Shown here piece after piece: positions 25,592 through 32,265 of a stretch of DNA of 64,000 bases; within the stretch, counting starts at the first letter, position 1, and each line of letters opens with the position of its first letter. The DNA lies in assembly GCA_025370075.1 (NCBI GenBank), contig CP073016.1, positions 62,001 to 126,000 on the forward strand, written 5' to 3'. The notes under the pieces are model-generated. The model saw only the letters and a program-made list of their open reading frames with translations, had not been told where the DNA came from and did not search any database. The stretch is from Chryseotalea sp. WA131a (GTDB lineage Bacteria; Bacteroidota; Bacteroidia; Cytophagales; Cyclobacteriaceae). A program made the translations under genes and the position numbers.

Positions 25592-26812
25592 ATGCCCGAA
25601 GCTGCCCTACGTAAAAAATTAGAAAAGAAAGAACTGGAACTCAATTCTTTGCTGGAGATAACACAGGCTATTAATAATAACGTTTCAGAAGATTCCCTTT
25701 ATAAGATTTTTAAGTTCACCCTCCGTTCAAATTTGCAACTTACCAAGTTGGCTCTTTTTGTGCGCGATCAAATTTGGAATTGTAAAGTAAACTTTGGCAC
25801 CACGGCCAACTTTATGAAATCGAAGCTGGACAGCCGTTTTGAAATGGTGAAGCGCATCCACCAGATGACGGAGTTTGAACAATGCCCATTCCACGAGTTT
25901 GACATGGTCATCCCCATCGCGCATAAAGGCGAAACACTTGCATTGGTTTTTGTGGGTGGATTAAACCATCAACCCAATTCACCAGAGTTGGAAGAGAACG
26001 TGAAGTTTATTCAGGCACTAAGTAATATCATTGTGGTGGCCATCGAGAATATGAAGTTGGCCAATCAACAACTACAACAAGAAGCCTTTCGCAAAGAATT
26101 GGAGATCGCCAGCGATGTACAGCAGTTTCTTTTTCCAGAAAAATTACCAAATACCGAACACCTAAAAATTGAAGCCAGTTATTTGCCTCATGATATTATT
26201 GGTGGCGATTATTACGACTACATCCCCATCAACAAGAATCAATTTTTGATTTGCGTTGCCGATGTCAGTGGTAAGGGAATTCCTGCCGCACTGATGATGA
26301 GTAATTTTCAAGCTTCGTTGCGAACACTATTGCGACAAACACCTAACCTCACTGAAATTGTGGAAGCACTTAATTACCAAGTGTTCGACAATGCGAAAGG
26401 CGAAAAGTTCATTACTTTTTTTGGGGCGATTTACGATATCAATTTGCGAACAATGGTCTATGTCAATGCTGGCCATAATCCGCCCCTATTATTCGATAAG
26501 AAAAACGGTGTGCGATTGCTTGAAGACGGCAGCACGGTGCTTGGTGCCATGCAGTCGTTGCCTTTTATCAACGAAGGTTTTATTACAGATTTGGCTGAAT
26601 TTACGCTATTGGCCTATACCGATGGTGTAACAGAAACTAGCAACGATGAGGGAGTCGAATTTGGCCAACAGGCTTTGATTGATTATTTTGAAATGAATAA
26701 CCAAAAAGAGTTGAGCACCATCCACCAAGACATTATTGTACAGCTAGATGGCTTCAAGGGCCGTAATAGCTACCGCGATGATATCACCTTGTTGACTTGT
26801 CGAGTTGAGTGA
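25592..26812 (+). CDS. GAF-domain PP2C/SpoIIE-type serine phosphatase
   Basis: 406 residues: a short coiled coil (about 1-30), a GAF-like sensor domain (about 35-165), a helical linker (QQLQQEAFRKELEIASDVQQFLFPEKLP) and a C-terminal SpoIIE/RsbU phosphatase domain with GGDYYDYI, CVADVSGKGIPAALMMS, VNAGHNPP, LAYTDGVTETSN and YRDDITLLTC (metal-binding Asp residues). Such enzymes dephosphorylate anti-anti-sigma factors in partner-switch systems. No anti-sigma partner is encoded in the immediate vicinity. Its stop overlaps the ATG of the following membrane protein by one base. Confidence 0.88.
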   Translation: MPEAALRKKLEKKELELNSLLEITQAINNNVSEDSLYKIFKFTLRSNLQLTKLALFVRDQIWNCKVNFGTTANFMKSKLDSRFEMVKRIHQMTEFEQCPFHEFDMVIPIAHKGETLALVFVGGLNHQPNSPELEENVKFIQALSNIIVVAIENMKLANQQLQQEAFRKELEIASDVQQFLFPEKLPNTEHLKIEASYLPHDIIGGDYYDYIPINKNQFLICVADVSGKGIPAALMMSNFQASLRTLLRQTPNLTEIVEALNYQVFDNAKGEKFITFFGAIYDINLRTMVYVNAGHNPPLLFDKKNGVRLLEDGSTVLGAMQSLPFINEGFITDLAEFTLLAYTDGVTETSNDEGVEFGQQALIDYFEMNNQKELSTIHQDIIVQLDGFKGRNSYRDDITLLTCRVE

Positions 26813-27270
26813 TGAACAAAGCCCCCTTAAGCAGAAACCAAAAACTAATTCTACTGATCCCGCCTTTGTGGGCAAGCCTATTTGATATTGTTGTTACCAT
26901 TGTTCATCAGCCTCAGGAATATTGGAGTGGCAAACTAACTGCCGCCAACGAAGGCAATCCCATTGGTAAATTTATGATGACCAATCATGTCAGTGGTATT
27001 TTTATCATATCTATATTCTGGTTAGCACTTATTGCTGTGTTGGGATATTACCTATCAAGAATGCTGTCACGAATCTTTCTTGTTTTTGTTTTGATTGTTC
27101 ATTGTTGGGCTGCCTCCACTTGGATAAGTCCTCGATATGGATTTTGGTCGGTCATTGTTTTAATGGCTTTCAATTCGATTTTGTTTTGTTGGATGGATGC
27201 GTTAGTAGCTAAGAATCACAAATCACCAATCCCTGCCCAGCGCCTCGCAGGGACAAATCAACAATCATAA
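26812..27270 (+). CDS. Four-helix integral membrane protein of unknown function
   Basis: About 152 residues with four predicted membrane helices (LILLIPPLWASLFDIVVT; GIFIISIFWLALIAVLGYY; IFLVFVLIVHCWAASTW; FWSVIVLMAFNSILFCW). I do not recognise the family. The start at 26812 overlaps the phosphatase stop by one base, so coupling is likely. The last 20 residues are polar and are encoded by a REP-like hairpin (27230-27253), so the C-terminus may have been reshaped by repeat insertion. The stop directly abuts the ATG of the deacetylase gene. Confidence 0.7.
   Translation: MNKAPLSRNQKLILLIPPLWASLFDIVVTIVHQPQEYWSGKLTAANEGNPIGKFMMTNHVSGIFIISIFWLALIAVLGYYLSRMLSRIFLVFVLIVHCWAASTWISPRYGFWSVIVLMAFNSILFCWMDALVAKNHKSPIPAQRLAGTNQQS
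27230..27253. repeat. REP-like hairpin within the C-terminal codons of a membrane protein
   Basis: TCCCTGC (27230-27236) and GCAGGGA (27247-27253) form a 7-bp stem around CCAGCGCCTC. The hairpin sits inside the end of the gene at 26812-27270. Different from the word repeats and from the tRNA-linked palindromes. Confidence 0.6.
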
Positions 27271-27951
27271 ATGCTTATATACCGCACCCCTTCCTTCCTT
27301 CCATGGATATTCTCCAATCTTCTATGGCGAGTGGAAACCAAAGCCAAAGAAATTTATCTCACGTTCGATGATGGCCCCATACCCGGCCCAACTGAATTTG
27401 TGTTGGATACATTGAAGCAGTTCAATGCCAAAGCAACTTTTTTTTGCATTGGTGAAAACATTAGTAAGCATCCAGAAATATTTCAACAAGTTATTATCGA
27501 AGGCCATGCCGTAGGCAATCACACCTTCAATCACATGAAAGGATGGAGTACTTCTACAGAGAAATATGTTTCCAATGTGGAGCTGTGTGCCAATGAAATC
27601 AGAGAGAAGTTACCAATTGCTGGTTACCAATTGCCTGTAACCAGCAACAAGCAACTTGAAACTAGCCTTCTCTTCCGTCCTCCTTACGGTCGAATTCGCC
27701 CAAAGCAAATTAAAATGTTGAAAGGGAAATATCAGATTGTGATGTGGGATGTGTTGACTTCCGATTACAATATATCACAATCGCCAGAAGGATGTTTGAA
27801 AGGCAGCATCAAAGCCACCCGACCTGGGTCAATCGTTGTGTTTCATGATAGCCTAAAAGCGGAGCGAAATATGAAATACGCATTGCCGAGATATTTGGAG
27901 TATTTCGTGAGGCAGGGTTATATTTTTAAGGAATTAGCAGACAGGAGATAG
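27271..27951 (+). CDS. Polysaccharide deacetylase (NodB domain)
   Basis: A carbohydrate esterase family 4 enzyme. Motifs: LTFDDGPIPGP (metal Asp pair), FFCIGENISKHP, GHAVGNHTFNHMK (two His ligands), FRPPYGRIRP, WDVLTSDY and VFHDSLKAE. No signal peptide is obvious; the start is at 27271, immediately after the previous stop. Between the NHTF region and FRPPYG about 18 residues (P-I-A-G-Y-Q-L-P-V-T-S-N-K-Q-L-E-T-S) are encoded by a word-repeat tract at 27611-27662 and have no counterpart in the usual family pattern, so this looks like an in-frame repeat insertion. The active-site motifs remain intact. Confidence 0.87.
   Translation: MLIYRTPSFLPWIFSNLLWRVETKAKEIYLTFDDGPIPGPTEFVLDTLKQFNAKATFFCIGENISKHPEIFQQVIIEGHAVGNHTFNHMKGWSTSTEKYVSNVELCANEIREKLPIAGYQLPVTSNKQLETSLLFRPPYGRIRPKQIKMLKGKYQIVMWDVLTSDYNISQSPEGCLKGSIKATRPGSIVVFHDSLKAERNMKYALPRYLEYFVRQGYIFKELADRR
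27611..27662. repeat. Word-repeat tract inserted in the deacetylase reading frame
   Basis: TACCAATTGCTGGTTACCAA followed by TTGCCTGTAACCAGCAACAA. Words GGTTACC and GTAACCAGCAA also occur at 6590-6622, 7668-7702 and 30340-30376, but here they are translated. Confidence 0.65.
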
Positions 27952-28031
27952 TAGGTAGGAGATTTTTGCTACTGAATACGCTTACCAACCACCACTTACC
28001 AATGACTACTGACCACGTACCAACAACAATT
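27952..28031. repeat. Word-repeat tract between deacetylase and MurG-like gene
   Basis: GAATACGCTTACCAACCACC, then ACTTACCAATGACTACTGAC and CACGTACCAAC. Begins at the deacetylase stop and ends just before the TTG start of the next gene. Confidence 0.7.
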
Positions 28032-28039
28032 CATCGACC

Positions 28040-29098
28040 TTGAAAACCCTAATCACTCCACTCGACTGGGGCCTCGGCCATGCCACACGCTGTGTACCTG
28101 TTATTCGTGCACTGATGGATAAGGGGCATGAGGTGTTTGTTGCATCGAGCGGAAGTGCATTGATATTGTTAAAGCAAGAATTTCCTACGCTTCAATTTTT
28201 TGAATTACCATCTTATAATCCAATCTATTCTTCCAAGAGTTGGTTAGTTATAAAGTTGTTGAGTCAAGTATTCAAATTTGTTAATGCGATAAAGAAGGAG
28301 CATCGGCAAATTCAACACTTAGTAAATGAACATCATTTTGGTTTGATTATCTCCGACCATCGATATGGTTGCTATTCGAAAAATGTAAAAAGTATTTTTA
28401 TCACCCATCAAGTTAACTTTTTGTTTTCTGGATTTTGGAAATGGGGAGGATGGTTAGTGAATCGATGGCATCATACAAAAATGAAAAATTTCCATTCAAT
28501 TTGGATTCCTGATTTAGCCGATAGCTTTCTTTCGGGTGGTCTATCAAAATCGAACTTAGAAATGGTTACGTTCATTGGGCCGCTCTCCAGATTTTCTATT
28601 CCTGTAGAAAACTCTCAAAAAAAATACGATTTGTTGGTTTTGATTTCAGGGCCAGAACCACAGCGAACTATTTTTGAAAGGTTAGTTAAAAAGCAATTAG
28701 AAAAGAAAACCTTGAGGAGTTTAATCGTTAAAGGTAAACCTAACGGTCGAGAAGAGTTATCACCGGAAGCGAGTATAACAGAAGCAAACCATCTTTCTGC
28801 GGCTCAACTTCAACAAACTATTGAGCAATCGGAGTTTATTTTGTGCCGCTCGGGTTATAGCACCGTGATGGACTTAGCAAATCTTAAGAAAAAGAATGTC
28901 ATTTTTGTTCCAACACCCGGCCAGCCCGAGCAAGAATATTTGGCTTGGAAGTTTAAGTCAGAGGGAATTGCCCATTCGATAGAACAAAGGGATTTAGCGA
29001 TTGAGAAGGATATGAAACTGGCAAGGGGTTTTAAGGGTTTTTGTTTTTCGAGTAGCAATGACACGCTAATTAAAGCAATAGAGAAATTGGGGAGTTAG
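28040..29098 (+). CDS. MurG/GT28-like glycosyltransferase family protein
   Basis: 352 residues of the glycosyltransferase group with a GT28-type C-terminal half: opening TLITPLDWGLGHATRCVPVIRALMDKGHEV (G-x-G-H-x-x-R motif of the MurG/UGT superfamily), later FILCRSGYSTVMDLANLKKKNVIFVPTPGQPEQEYLAWKF with the acceptor/nucleotide site. It is shorter than MurG and lacks its membrane-binding patch, so it is a distinct family seen in Bacteroidota. The start is TTG at 28040; no ATG lies nearby in frame. Context (deacetylase before, diacylglycerol kinase after) suggests a cell-envelope role. Confidence 0.8.
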   Translation: MKTLITPLDWGLGHATRCVPVIRALMDKGHEVFVASSGSALILLKQEFPTLQFFELPSYNPIYSSKSWLVIKLLSQVFKFVNAIKKEHRQIQHLVNEHHFGLIISDHRYGCYSKNVKSIFITHQVNFLFSGFWKWGGWLVNRWHHTKMKNFHSIWIPDLADSFLSGGLSKSNLEMVTFIGPLSRFSIPVENSQKKYDLLVLISGPEPQRTIFERLVKKQLEKKTLRSLIVKGKPNGREELSPEASITEANHLSAAQLQQTIEQSEFILCRSGYSTVMDLANLKKKNVIFVPTPGQPEQEYLAWKFKSEGIAHSIEQRDLAIEKDMKLARGFKGFCFSSSNDTLIKAIEKLGS

Positions 29099-29198
29099 TG
29101 GGAAGCATATAGGAGTTAGTAATCAATAGACTCATTACCGCTTACTACTTACCGCTTATCGAACACCGAATACTGATTACCACTTACCAACCACCTCT
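29099..29198. repeat. Long word-repeat tract between MurG-like gene and dgkA
   Basis: GGGGAGTTAGTGGGAAGC, GGAGTTAGTAATC, then ATTACCGCTTACTACTTACC, GAACACCGAATACTGATTAC and CACTTACCAACCACC. The same word order, GGAGTTAGTA..., ...CCGAATACTGATTACC..., recurs at 44796-44879. Confidence 0.75.
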
Positions 29199-29202
29199 CA
29201 CT

Positions 29203-29556
29203 ATGAACCACTTCTTCAAAAGTTTTCAGTATGCCTGGCAGGGATTAAAACTTGCCATGGCCGAGCAGCGGAACTTGCGCTTTCATTTGGTTATTGCTTT
29301 GCTGGTAATCGTTCTAAGTTTTGTTCTTCAAATTTCCTTTATTGAATGGTGTATCATTATTGTCTGTATAGGAATGGTCATCTCAGCAGAGCTTTTTAAC
29401 TCTGCCATCGAAAAGTGGGTTGATGTGGTCAGCCCGGAGCGAAATAAAAAAGCAGGCGACATCAAAGACATTTCCGCGGCAGCGGTTTTGATATTAGCCA
29501 TCATGGCAGTTATTATCGGCTGCATTATCTTTGGCAAACAGTTACTTTTGCCATAA
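29203..29556 (+). CDS. dgkA: Diacylglycerol kinase family protein
   Basis: 117 residues with three membrane helices and the DgkA signature: RNLRFHLVIALLVIVLS, GMVISAELFNSAIEKWVD (the E-x-x-N-x-A-I-E motif binding metal/ATP), and GDIKDISAAAVLILAIMA. It phosphorylates diacylglycerol or undecaprenol at the inner membrane, recycling lipid carriers. The TAA stop overlaps the tatD ATG by one base (TAATG), so the two genes are coupled. It follows a repeat tract after the MurG-like gene. Which lipid is phosphorylated (undecaprenol is common outside Gammaproteobacteria) cannot be told. Confidence 0.88.
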   Translation: MNHFFKSFQYAWQGLKLAMAEQRNLRFHLVIALLVIVLSFVLQISFIEWCIIIVCIGMVISAELFNSAIEKWVDVVSPERNKKAGDIKDISAAAVLILAIMAVIIGCIIFGKQLLLP

Positions 29557-30335
29557 TGGACTTGAAAAACATTTGGATTGACACCCATGCTCATATTTAT
29601 TTAGACGAGTTTAGAGTTGATAGAGACGATATGCTCCATCGAGCAGACGCGTTGGGTGTAAAAAGAATCTATATGCCCAACATCGACCACACCTCCATTG
29701 ATGGCATGTTGGAATTGGAAGAAAAAACCAAAGGTACCTGTATTGCCATGATGGGCTTGCATCCATGTTATATCAAAAAAGGTTTTGAACGCGAACTTTA
29801 CTTGGTGGAAGAATGGCTGGCGAAAAGAAAATTTTCGGCCGTGGGAGAGATTGGCACAGACTTGTATTGGGATAAGACTTTTTGGGAGCAGCAGCAGGAA
29901 GCATTTAACTTGCAGGTTACTTGGGCAAAAAAATACCAACTGCCAATTGTCATTCATTGCAGAGAATCCATTGACGAAACCATTGCCCTGCTCGAACCAC
30001 TTTTGGATGGAAAATTGAAAGGCGTATTCCATTGCTTTTCAGGAACGATTGAGCAAGCAAGGAAAATTACATCCATGGGTTTTTACTTGGGATTGGGAGG
30101 AGTGGCCACTTTTAAAAATGGTGGCATGGATAAAGTGATTCCGGATTTGGACTTGGATAATATAGTGTTGGAAACGGATAGTCCGTACTTGGCGCCCGTT
30201 CCGCATCGTGGTAAACGCAACGAACCTTCCTTCATCCCATTGATTGCCCAAAAAATTTGTGAGTTGAAGAAGGTAACAACAAATGAATTGGCATCCATCA
30301 CTACTTTAAATGCTACCCGACTTTTTGAACCATGA
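29556..30335 (+). CDS. TatD-family metal-dependent hydrolase
   Basis: A TIM-barrel DNase-like hydrolase. Metal ligands and motifs: WIDTHAHIYLDEF (HxH), IGEIGTDLYWDKTF-like VGEIGTD (Glu), QLPIVIHCRES (His), GVFHCFSGTIEQA (His) and LETDSPYLAPVPHRGKRNEP (Asp). 259 residues, usual length. TatD proteins have 3'-5' exonuclease or D-tyrosyl-type hydrolase activities; the cellular role here is not fixed by the sequence. Coupled to dgkA by a one-base overlap; followed by a short word-repeat tract and the asparaginase gene. Confidence 0.9.
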   Translation: MDLKNIWIDTHAHIYLDEFRVDRDDMLHRADALGVKRIYMPNIDHTSIDGMLELEEKTKGTCIAMMGLHPCYIKKGFERELYLVEEWLAKRKFSAVGEIGTDLYWDKTFWEQQQEAFNLQVTWAKKYQLPIVIHCRESIDETIALLEPLLDGKLKGVFHCFSGTIEQARKITSMGFYLGLGGVATFKNGGMDKVIPDLDLDNIVLETDSPYLAPVPHRGKRNEPSFIPLIAQKICELKKVTTNELASITTLNATRLFEP

Positions 30336-30339
30336 TCCC

Positions 30340-30376
30340 GTAACTAGTATCCAGCATCCAGTAACCAACATCTAGC
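30340..30376. repeat. Word-repeat tract between tatD and asparaginase
   Basis: GTAACTAGTATCCAGCATCC then AGTAACCAACATCTAGC; an approximately 8-nt word C-C-A-G-T-A-T-C with variants. It reaches to the ATG of the asparaginase gene. Confidence 0.65.
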
Positions 30377-30377
30377 A

Positions 30378-31442
30378 ATGTCCTACAAGAAAATCAATAT
30401 CAACACGGCATCACCAGGTCAAGCACAAGCCAAGGTAATGATAGTGTACACGGGTGGCACGTTTGGCATGGTGCGAAACAAAGAAGGTGCACTGATGCCA
30501 TTTGACTTTGCCTTGATTTTAGAACACCTGCCCACCTTGCGAAATCTGTATTTGGATTTGACAGTGGTGTCTTTTGATGAACCGATTGACTCGTCCAATA
30601 TCCAACCATCGCATTGGCAAACCATCGGGCAAATCATTTTTGATCATTATGTTGAGCAAGATGGTTTTGTAGTGTTGCATGGAACCGATACGATGTCGTT
30701 CACCGCTTCGGCATTAAGTTTTATGCTACAAGGGTTAGCAAAGCCAGTGGTGCTCACGGGTGCTCAACTGCCCATCAGCGAGCCGCGTTCGGACGCGCGC
30801 GAGAATTTGATAACATCATTGGAGATAGCAGCCGCAAAAAAAAACGGACGCCCGGTTGTGCCAGAAGTCTGCTTGTTTTTTGATTATGAATTGTTGCGCG
30901 GCAACCGAAGCAAGAAAGTGGAGAGCCGCCATTTCGATGCCTTTGAATCGAGCAATTACCCTCCGCTGGCCAAAGCTGGAGTAATGATTGACTATAATAA
31001 TGGACAAATACACGTTCCACAAAAAGAAAGACCATTCAAACTTCGCACCCATTTCGATACCAACGTGGCCATTCTTAAATTCTTTCCGGGGATTAGTGAA
31101 AACGTAGTCAATTCAATTTTAAAAACAGAAGGATTAAAGGCATTGGTAATTGAAACCTATGGTTCGGGCAATGCTCCAGCGATTCATTGGCTAAAGAAAT
31201 TGTTAAAGACTTCAATCGACAACGGTTTGTTAATACTTAATATTACCCAATGCCCGGGCGGTCGAGTAGAACAAGGAAAGTATGAAACCAGTCAGTGGTT
31301 AAAGGAGATTGGCGTTGTCAGTGGTGCCGACATGACCCTAGAAGCTGCGGTAACCAAGTTGATGATTCTATTGGGCGAACAAGGAGTGGAAAAAGCAAAG
31401 GAGTTGATTGGGAAACCAATAGCGGGAGAGATTACTATTTAA
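30378..31442 (+). CDS. ansA: Type I L-asparaginase
   Basis: Hydrolyses asparagine to aspartate and ammonia in the cytoplasm. Two catalytic threonine motifs are clear: MIVYTGGTFGMV near residue 22-32 and VLHGTDTMSFTASALSFML. The following LTGAQLPISEPRSDARENLITSLEIA and the C-terminal LVIETYGSGNAP fit the AnsA type. No signal peptide, so the cytoplasmic type I form. 354 residues. It starts 42 nt after tatD, with a repeat tract between, and its C-terminal end is followed by another repeat tract and the GIY-YIG/tRNA unit. Confidence 0.92.
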   Translation: MSYKKININTASPGQAQAKVMIVYTGGTFGMVRNKEGALMPFDFALILEHLPTLRNLYLDLTVVSFDEPIDSSNIQPSHWQTIGQIIFDHYVEQDGFVVLHGTDTMSFTASALSFMLQGLAKPVVLTGAQLPISEPRSDARENLITSLEIAAAKKNGRPVVPEVCLFFDYELLRGNRSKKVESRHFDAFESSNYPPLAKAGVMIDYNNGQIHVPQKERPFKLRTHFDTNVAILKFFPGISENVVNSILKTEGLKALVIETYGSGNAPAIHWLKKLLKTSIDNGLLILNITQCPGGRVEQGKYETSQWLKEIGVVSGADMTLEAAVTKLMILLGEQGVEKAKELIGKPIAGEITI

Positions 31443-31449
31443 GTAATTT

Positions 31450-31508
31450 TGGTATTCGGTATTCAGTGTTCAGTATTCTGATTACCGCTTACCGACCACC
31501 GCTTACCT
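31450..31508. repeat. Word-repeat tract after asparaginase
   Basis: GGTATTCGGTATTCAGTGTT, then GATTACCGCTTACCGACCAC and CGCTTACC. Same words as the tracts at 16525-16680 and 29099-29198. Confidence 0.7.
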
Positions 31509-31524
31509 ACAATCAAGCGCCATC

Positions 31525-31546
31525 AAGCGGAGAGGGAGGGATTCGA
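31525..31546. repeat. Left copy of the 22-bp direct repeat (tRNA-Ser 3'-end fragment)
   Basis: Starts AAGCGGAGAGGGAGGGATTC and is identical over 22 nt to 31960-31981, which belongs to the intact tRNA-Ser. It diverges immediately after (CTCG versus ACCC). Confidence 0.8.
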
Positions 31547-31550
31547 CTCG

Positions 31551-31576
31551 TCCTCCGTAGTTTAAGCGAAGGAGGA
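31551..31576. repeat. Palindrome P1, left end of the GIY-YIG unit
   Basis: TCCTCC at the left pairs with GGAGGA at the right around CGTAGTTTAAGCGAA. Ends 10 nt before the GIY-YIG stop codon. Inverted partner of P2. Confidence 0.75.
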
Positions 31577-31585
31577 CATTTTCAA

Positions 31586-31864
31586 TTAATCTTTGTTTCC
31601 ATCTAATGAGGGTGTAGGATTCAGTTGAGATAGGAAGTGTTTATTTCTAAAAGCTATTCCAGAACCAGACTTTAGGTACTTTTCAAAAGCAAAAGCATTT
31701 TCTTTGGTCTTAAAGCCGCAATAGAAAACCAATTCGATAGGAAGCCTTGTTTTGGTGTATTCAACATATCCCTTACTATGTCTTTCTAGACGTGCATCTA
31801 AATTATGTGTGCATCCAGTGTAGTAGGTGTTGTCAGAGCATTTTAGAATGTAAACGATTTGCAT
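31586..31864 (-). CDS. Small GIY-YIG domain nuclease-like protein
   Basis: 92 residues, a single GIY-YIG domain: VYILKCSDNTYYTGCTHNL (the VYI and YYTG strands), the catalytic Arg region LDARLERHSKG, then VEYTKTRLPIELVFYCG and a Glu-containing AFAFEKYLKSGSG helix, corresponding to the metal-binding Glu. Such stand-alone domains of the UPF0213/COG2827 type are small endonuclease-like proteins whose cellular role is not settled. Start ATG at 31864. The C-terminal residues run almost into palindrome P1. Its position between inverted palindromes next to a duplicated tRNA end suggests that it belongs to a small mobile unit. AT-rich relative to ansA. Confidence 0.88.
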   Translation of the reverse strand: MQIVYILKCSDNTYYTGCTHNLDARLERHSKGYVEYTKTRLPIELVFYCGFKTKENAFAFEKYLKSGSGIAFRNKHFLSQLNPTPSLDGNKD

Positions 31865-31930
31865 TAAGATAGAAAAGGTTAAGCTAAGCTAAAGCATCTA
31901 GTTAGTATGATCACTCATAAGTAATGTATA

Positions 31931-31958
31931 ACCCTCCTTCGCTGAAGCTACGGAGGGT
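31931..31958. repeat. Palindrome P2, right end of the GIY-YIG unit
   Basis: ACCCTCC (31931-31937) pairs with GGAGGGT (31952-31958); the core TTCGCTGAAGCTACGG is the inverted counterpart of P1. Lies 5 nt from the tRNA 3' end. No T run follows on either strand, so it is not an obvious terminator. Confidence 0.75.
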
Positions 31959-31962
31959 GAAG

Positions 31963-32047
31963 CGGAGAGGGAGGGATTCGAACCCTCGTTACCTTGCGGT
32001 AAACACGCTTTCCAAGCGTGCTCGATCGGCCACTCTGACACCTCTCC
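31963..32047 (-). tRNA. tRNA-Ser (anticodon GGA)
   Basis: Read on the minus strand: acceptor GGAGAGG pairs with CCTCTCC, discriminator G; anticodon arm CACGCTTGGAAAGCGTG with anticodon GGA; a class II variable arm (TACCGCAAGGTA) and a T-arm GAGGGTTCGAATCCCTC. 85 nt; the CCA end is not encoded. The stretch 31865-32265 has no protein gene: it holds P2, this tRNA and the exbB promoter. The T-arm and acceptor end are duplicated at 31525-31546. Confidence 0.95.
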
Positions 32048-32201
32048 GAAAAAAAGCCCACAAAGAAATGGATTAATCCCAGCAAAACATCCCTTTTGTT
32101 CAATTTCTATCACTTTTTCCGTGACTTCACGTCCAATTTGGTATTGTAGACCCAGATGTTGAAAAATAAGTGCACTGTTTTTCAGTTTTTTTTTCAAAAT
32201 C

Positions 32202-32233
32202 TTGCTAAGAAATCGGTAAAACCTTTAATTTTG
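32202..32233 (+). promoter_or_regulatory. Promoter of the exbB-exbD operon (TTG-N21-TAATTTTG)
   Basis: TTG at 32202-32204, 21 nt spacer, TAATTTTG at 32226-32233; both parts and the spacing fit the Bacteroidota sigma-A type promoter. Transcription would start near 32238, giving a leader of about 28 nt before the ATG at 32266. Confidence 0.7.
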
Positions 32234-32265
32234 GCCACTTCAAGTTTTATCATAAACCTTAAACC

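Larger units (their letters stand above)
31525..31981. mobile_element. Candidate mini-element: GIY-YIG gene between inverted palindromes, flanked by a tRNA-Ser 3'-end duplication
   Basis: Order: 22-bp direct repeat (31525-31546), palindrome P1 (31551-31576), GIY-YIG gene on the minus strand (31586-31864), palindrome P2 in inverted orientation (31931-31958), and the second 22-bp repeat (31960-31981), which is the T-arm and acceptor end of tRNA-Ser. P1 and the reverse complement of P2 agree at 22 of 24 core positions. I infer an inserted unit of about 400 bp at the tRNA end; no integrase or transposase is present. Movement is not shown. Confidence 0.55.

Noticed and set aside
27271..27951. Deacetylase as a pseudogene because of the inserted repeat
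   Set aside because: The insertion keeps the frame and all NodB motifs are intact, so it is treated as a functional gene with an extra loop.
29601..30032. Antisense 143-residue frame inside tatD
   Set aside because: TatD has full metal-ligand motifs on the plus strand; the antisense frame shows no domain.
31931..31958. P2 palindrome as terminator of tRNA-Ser
   Set aside because: It is close to the tRNA 3' end on the minus strand, but no U run follows, and an inverted copy exists at the other side of the GIY-YIG gene, which is better explained as an element end.
31898..32197. Leftward 99-residue open frame over the tRNA-Ser
   Set aside because: It overlaps the complete tRNA gene, has an unlikely composition and matches the usual false translation of a tRNA T-arm.
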